From contig WJME01000311.1 of NCBI GenBank assembly GCA_014728115.1, positions 1 to 39,002 of the forward strand: a stretch of DNA of 39,002 bases, given 5' to 3'. Shown here in pieces: positions 35,231 through 39,002 of this stretch (position 1 is the stretch's first letter; each line of letters begins with the position of its first letter). Source of the DNA: Candidatus Zhuqueibacterota bacterium. GTDB lineage: Bacteria; Zhuqueibacterota; Zhuqueibacteria; Residuimicrobiales; Oceaniaggregativiventaceae. Below the pieces are notes generated by a model. The model searched no databases and was not told the DNA's origin. It saw nothing but the letters and a program-made list of their open reading frames with translations. Made by a program: the position numbers and the translations under genes.

Positions 35231-35622
35231 CTTTTGGCCTCCGATAAATGGTGATCCCCTGTTTTTCTAGCCTCCGATAGAAAAAAGCAAACAGGATAAA
35301 CTTGGCCCCCCACCAACCCTATATTATATTTCGCTCAATAGTGTGAAATATTGAAAAAAAGTGAGGTCAGGCAGGATTGAGCGCAGAGCATTCAAAGAAC
35401 AGAAACGGAAACATCCCCTACATCATCAGCTTGTTGTCATTGCTTGCCAAAATAAATGAGCATAGCTTTATTGTTTATTGTTTTTACACGCTTTGCATTT
35501 CCAATGCATCATTATCCAAAATAAATCCCATTTTCCAATGGGTTTCTGGAAACCGGAACACAGAGATCGAAAAGAGCCGCCCTGATCGCCTGGACCAAGC
35601 CCGATATACCCATACCCCGGAC
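35231..35622. other. Gap before the LRR gene with a repeated GGAGG leader element
   Basis: 392 bases without a gene. The leader of the LRR gene (minus strand) has the word TATCGGAGGC twice, about 30 bases apart; the one nearer the ATG is its ribosome site. A TATAAT-like box lies at 35323-35328 on the minus strand but with no good -35. The end next to the rhamnosidase gene holds its terminator. No known riboswitch pattern was recognised. Confidence 0.45.
35514..35542 (-). terminator. Probable terminator of the rhamnosidase gene
   Basis: CCCATT/AATGGG hairpin (35527-35542) with a 4-base loop; on the minus strand it is followed by ATTTATTTT. It lies about 80 bases after the rhamnosidase stop codon. 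The stem is short, so the call is moderate. Confidence 0.55.
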
Positions 35623-38600
35623 CTATTCGGACCGGAACCACTCTGAGGGAATGGGCGATTTGGACGTACCCGGACTTTTGACAAAAGCGTTCAGTGCAAA
35701 ACTCCCCCCGGTCTGAAAATAGCCGACTCGAAAAGCATGTTCACCTCTGGACAAATAAAGCTCGCCCGATCGCTCGCGCAGCGGATGCCCGCCATCATTG
35801 TCAATCACCAGACGATCATCGATACGCATCCAGCTGCCATCGTTTGACGCCAGGAAAAAGGTATAATCCCCCGATATCGGGATGACGATTTTCCCAACAA
35901 ACTCTACCGCAAAGTCAAACTTGGCCGGGTCAACAGCCGCCAGGTTGAGATCATAGACCTTGCCGGTGCGCTCTGGTGTTAGGTTTTCAAAATCGGGTAC
36001 ACGATCCCAGTGTCCGCAAAAATAGCCATATCTCAAACCATTGACCTGAGGATCCAGCACACTGTATGATTGCGAGGTCGGAAAGCCATCATGATATCCC
36101 TTTTTAAAGGCGCGGGCGTTGATGGTGCACGATTGTTCAAGAAGAATAGGACCCGAATACAGTTCAGATTGTCGATGCGGAATCGACCCATCCAGGGTAT
36201 AACGGATGTCGGCGCCCGGCGTTGGACAGGATAAACGGATTTCGGTTTTGCCCTGATTAAAAATCACATTTTTATCAGGCGTGATACTGACATTTTCCAC
36301 CCAGGGTTTGGGAATCAGATCGGGAGTGATGCGGGATCGAAAAGCATAGTGACCGGATCCCACCTCGAAAACCGCATGATCCCCCTGCATCCCTATAAAC
36401 CGAACTGTCGAATCCGCCCCTATTTCATGCCCCCCTTCTGTGATAAAAGCCCGATCAGACGTCAGCACAAAAACCCGAGCCCGGGTATTCACCGGAACCG
36501 TCACTTCCAGCTCATATTGATCACCACTTACGCGCCATTGACTGGCGACCTTGCCATAAAGAGTACGGGTACTGGCCTTTACCCAGCTGAGCTGAGGCGG
36601 AATCATGGGACGAATCGTAAAGCGCTTGAATCCCGGCGCCAGGACATCGGTGCGTATACCGGCGATATATTGATAGAGCCATGAATCGATGCTGCCAAAC
36701 ATGACATGGTTGTTCGAGCCATGACCGTTCCAGTGCTCTGAAAGCGTGGTGCGATTTCGGGTCATATCGATCCAGCCCGGGTAATCGGGACGCGTGGCAA
36801 TGAGCCAGGCGATATCGATGCGGTCTCGTTCACTCAAAAGCTCCATCAGATACTGGGTGCCCAGAATCCCTGTGGTCAAATGACCGTCATGGATATCCAG
36901 GATGTTGTTCAACAGACTTTTCCAGACCTGATCGTCGAGTTCCGCCGGAGGAATACCCAGGTAGAGTGGAAAGAGATTGGCGAACTGGCTGTTCATTTCA
37001 TAAAAAGCAGTCCCCTCTTTGAAATGAAAAAAATTGACATGATAGGCTTTACGGATTTGACTCGCAAGATCCTCATAACAGTCTGCCTCGTGATCATTCC
37101 CCAGAACTCTGGCCGCCAGCGTCAGAATCTGGCTGCAATAGAGATAATATCCGGTACTCACTGCGGTATGCATACCCCTTGACCACCAGCCGGTCTCGTT
37201 GGCGCTGGCCCAGTCACCATAGCGGCTGGGTGGCAAAATATGATCCGTGGCCTGGGAGCCCAGAAACCGCACATACGCTTTCATGGCCGGATAGTGATGA
37301 GCCAGGAATTCCCGGTCATGATAATGCAAGTAATAATCCCAACACATCAGCACATAGCCTGCGCTCCATGGCGGATCACCGCCTGCGTCGAGAAAAGGCC
37401 GGGGAGAGATATGCGGGAGGGCTCCGGTTTCCGGATCCTGTCCCCTGCGGATATCCTCGAGCCATTTTTCGTAAAACAGGGGCATGTCAAAATTATACAT
37501 CGCTTCTTTGGCCGTGACATGCGCATCGCCCAGCCAGCCAAGCCGTTCATCGCGCTGCGGACAGTCCAGCGGAACGCCCAAAAGATTGCTGCGCTGAGAC
37601 CAGAGCACGCAATCATGCACGTGTTCGAGTCCATCATGGGAGCATTCGAATTCACCGACAGGTGTACAATCCGAGTGCACCACGCACCCGACCACCGCAT
37701 CAGCATCCAGGTCTTCGAGGCCGGTGATCTCTACATATCGAAATCCATGCCAGGTAAACCGTGGTGCATAGATCTCTGGCGACTCTCCCCTGCAGAAATA
37801 GATATCGCGGGCCAGGGCCAGATTGTTGCTGTGTGGATCGATATGTCCGGTTTTGGCATCGAGGTTTTCAGCATATCTCAGCACGATTCTGGCTCCCGGC
37901 ACAGGGTCATCGATGTGCAAACGCAACCATCCGGAAAAATTTTGGCCCATATCCACCACCATACTCGAATCCATCCGGGTAATGGATTTGGGGCGGATCT
38001 CCTCGACGAGTTTTATGGCCGGCATGACCTGTGCCGTCAGTTTACCTCCGGGAGGTTGTACGACCGTAGCACAACTCCATTCGGAATCATCGAATTGCGA
38101 CCGGCTCCAACCAGACTGTTCCAGACGTGCATCATAGATCTCACCGTCATAGATACAGGCAGACTGAACCGGACCGGTGCTCGCTTTCCAGGAGGCATCG
38201 GTGATCACGGTGTCGGTCGATCCATCCTCATAGGTGATGTGCATTTGCAGCATGGCTCGCTTGCTTCCGAACCATTGCATACGCCAGCTCCACCACTTTT
38301 TCAGAGGATTGTACCAGCCATTGCCCAGATGAAATCCCAATGCATTCTCGCCTGTTTGCAAAAACGATGTCACATCATAGGTATCATAGAGAACCCGCTG
38401 GCAATAGTCTGTTTTGGCCGGATTGAGCACTTTATTCCCGATCCGGATTCCATTGATATAGAACTCGTAAAATCCCAGACCACTGGCAAACGCAATAGCG
38501 GATTGTATGGGTTTTGAAAAGGAAATAGTCTTGCGCAAGAGGAGCGAGGAGGAATCGGGTAAAAGCGAATCAGCATGTTCATTAGGATCAGGCGCATCGT

Positions 38601-39002
38601 AATAGCCCTTGTCATTTTGAGGGGTTTGATCCTGACGACCGATCCATTCGGCACGCCATTCCTGCGGATCCAGGATACCGGTGACGAATGGCGAGGGATC
38701 GGACCAGTCACTCCAGACAGAATCCTGATTGCATACCCGCACCTTCCAGGTGTAACGCTGACCGCTTTCAAGGGATAGGCCCTGGTAAGGAATGTGAATG
38801 GAGCGATCGCTATAGACGGTCTTGCTGTTCCACATATCTGCCTGGTCAGGATTCAGCCCTTCGGGTGACCGGGCCACGAGGAGGTGATAGGCAATCTGGT
38901 GCTGATTTCGCTCATCTGACAAAAGTTGCCAGCCAAAGCGGGGTTGCGGTTGGTCGATCCCCATGGGATGGGTGGCATATTCACACATTGTTCGGCTGAC
39001 AA
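35623..39002 (-). CDS. GH78 alpha-L-rhamnosidase with chitobiase-C-like and PA14 modules (partial)
   Basis: At least 1126 residues, cut at the right window edge. The visible start 'VSRTMCEYATHPMGIDQPQPRFGWQL' is inside the GH78 N-terminal domain, so the Met at 38988 is not the true start and any signal peptide lies outside. Fibronectin-like and Bac_rhamnosid_N domains come first ('IQSAIAFASGLGFYEFYINGIRIG'). The (alpha/alpha)6 catalytic barrel follows, with 'DCPQRDERLGWLGDAHVTAKEAM' holding the acidic residues and 'WNGHGSNNHVMFGSIDSWLY'. After the C-terminal beta-domain comes a chitobiase-C-like module ('GADIRYTLDGSIPHRQSELYSGPI') and a PA14 module ('YTFFLASNDGSWMRIDD..'), both probable carbohydrate-binding parts. 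It releases terminal alpha-L-rhamnose from glycans. There is no sorting domain at the end. Confidence 0.94.
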   Translation of the reverse strand, partial: VSRTMCEYATHPMGIDQPQPRFGWQLLSDERNQHQIAYHLLVARSPEGLNPDQADMWNSKTVYSDRSIHIPYQGLSLESGQRYTWKVRVCNQDSVWSDWSDPSPFVTGILDPQEWRAEWIGRQDQTPQNDKGYYDAPDPNEHADSLLPDSSSLLLRKTISFSKPIQSAIAFASGLGFYEFYINGIRIGNKVLNPAKTDYCQRVLYDTYDVTSFLQTGENALGFHLGNGWYNPLKKWWSWRMQWFGSKRAMLQMHITYEDGSTDTVITDASWKASTGPVQSACIYDGEIYDARLEQSGWSRSQFDDSEWSCATVVQPPGGKLTAQVMPAIKLVEEIRPKSITRMDSSMVVDMGQNFSGWLRLHIDDPVPGARIVLRYAENLDAKTGHIDPHSNNLALARDIYFCRGESPEIYAPRFTWHGFRYVEITGLEDLDADAVVGCVVHSDCTPVGEFECSHDGLEHVHDCVLWSQRSNLLGVPLDCPQRDERLGWLGDAHVTAKEAMYNFDMPLFYEKWLEDIRRGQDPETGALPHISPRPFLDAGGDPPWSAGYVLMCWDYYLHYHDREFLAHHYPAMKAYVRFLGSQATDHILPPSRYGDWASANETGWWSRGMHTAVSTGYYLYCSQILTLAARVLGNDHEADCYEDLASQIRKAYHVNFFHFKEGTAFYEMNSQFANLFPLYLGIPPAELDDQVWKSLLNNILDIHDGHLTTGILGTQYLMELLSERDRIDIAWLIATRPDYPGWIDMTRNRTTLSEHWNGHGSNNHVMFGSIDSWLYQYIAGIRTDVLAPGFKRFTIRPMIPPQLSWVKASTRTLYGKVASQWRVSGDQYELEVTVPVNTRARVFVLTSDRAFITEGGHEIGADSTVRFIGMQGDHAVFEVGSGHYAFRSRITPDLIPKPWVENVSITPDKNVIFNQGKTEIRLSCPTPGADIRYTLDGSIPHRQSELYSGPILLEQSCTINARAFKKGYHDGFPTSQSYSVLDPQVNGLRYGYFCGHWDRVPDFENLTPERTGKVYDLNLAAVDPAKFDFAVEFVGKIVIPISGDYTFFLASNDGSWMRIDDRLVIDNDGGHPLRERSGELYLSRGEHAFRVGYFQTGGSFALNAFVKSPGTSKSPIPSEWFRSE

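Noticed and set aside
35231..35330. Cyclic-di-GMP-type riboswitch suggested by 'GCCTCCGAT' words
   Set aside because: The words are on the wrong strand for the LRR gene and the surrounding helices of the riboswitch are missing; the repeats are simply GGAGG-containing ribosome-site copies.
37240..38517. 425-codon open frame on the plus strand opposite the rhamnosidase gene
   Set aside because: It is wholly antisense to a clear GH78 coding frame, has no ribosome site, and its translation has no domain and an odd composition rich in His, Arg and Ile.
1..39002. CRISPR arrays, insertion sequences, integrases or prophage genes
   Set aside because: No regularly spaced direct repeats, no transposase or recombinase frame and no attachment-site duplication at the tRNA genes were seen.

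Overview
The window looks like a chromosomal segment of a Gram-negative bacterium of the FCB superphylum (Calditrichota, KSB1 or Ignavibacteria-like). The main reason is that three exported proteins end in Por/T9SS-type sorting domains with the FPNPFN or YPNPFNPST signature. Lipoboxes, Tat and Sec signals and a two-membrane export toolkit agree with this. Genus and species cannot be read from the sequence. There is no insertion sequence, phage, CRISPR array or rRNA; it reads as ordinary chromosome with long operons.

Layout. 1-1800: the start of a lipoprotein with a SurA/PpiC-like N-terminal region (partial), divergent from an FKBP-type prolyl isomerase, then a DUF4395 membrane protein. 1801-7336 (minus): a metallopeptidase lipoprotein, topA and uxaE (tagaturonate epimerase) in tight succession. 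7337-8158: a small exported HEAT-repeat protein behind a sigma-54 promoter and a cluster of GTACC sites. 8278-17111: a complete classical menaquinone cluster menG-menF-menD-menH-menB-menA-menC-menE, mostly overlapping, followed by a convergent hot-dog thioesterase that may supply the DHNA-CoA hydrolase step. 17719-18159: a second HEAT-repeat paralogue, again behind a sigma-54 promoter and GTACC sites. 18195-21319 (minus): an exported Gfo/Idh/MocA protein and a secreted peptidylarginine deiminase-like enzyme with a sorting domain. 21578-23032 (minus): a sigma-54 enhancer-binding regulator, divergent from an octaheme cytochrome c with a sorting domain (23120-24574). 24617-25647 (minus): an unrecognised 193-residue protein, tRNA-Glu and tRNA-His. 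25737-30226 (minus): a pseudo-receiver/histidine kinase/receiver hybrid, a double-domain KaiC-like ATPase and a Tat-exported sulfatase lipoprotein. 30524-35230 (minus): a 1568-residue PKD/GEVED/LRR/Ig secreted protein with a sorting domain. 35623-39002 (minus): a GH78 alpha-L-rhamnosidase with chitobiase-C-like and PA14 modules, cut by the window edge.

How they may work together. Menaquinone synthesis and a surface octaheme cytochrome point to anaerobic respiration, possibly with extracellular electron transfer. The rhamnosidase, sulfatase and tagaturonate epimerase point to use of rhamnose- and uronate-containing, possibly sulfated, polysaccharides. The most interesting regulatory signal is a possible sigma-54 regulon: one regulator gene, three good -24/-12 promoters (two HEAT paralogues and the deiminase), and a shared GGGGAWTYGTACC element upstream of both HEAT genes and of the cytochrome gene. 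The KaiC-like/hybrid-kinase pair is the best candidate for a little-studied signalling system.
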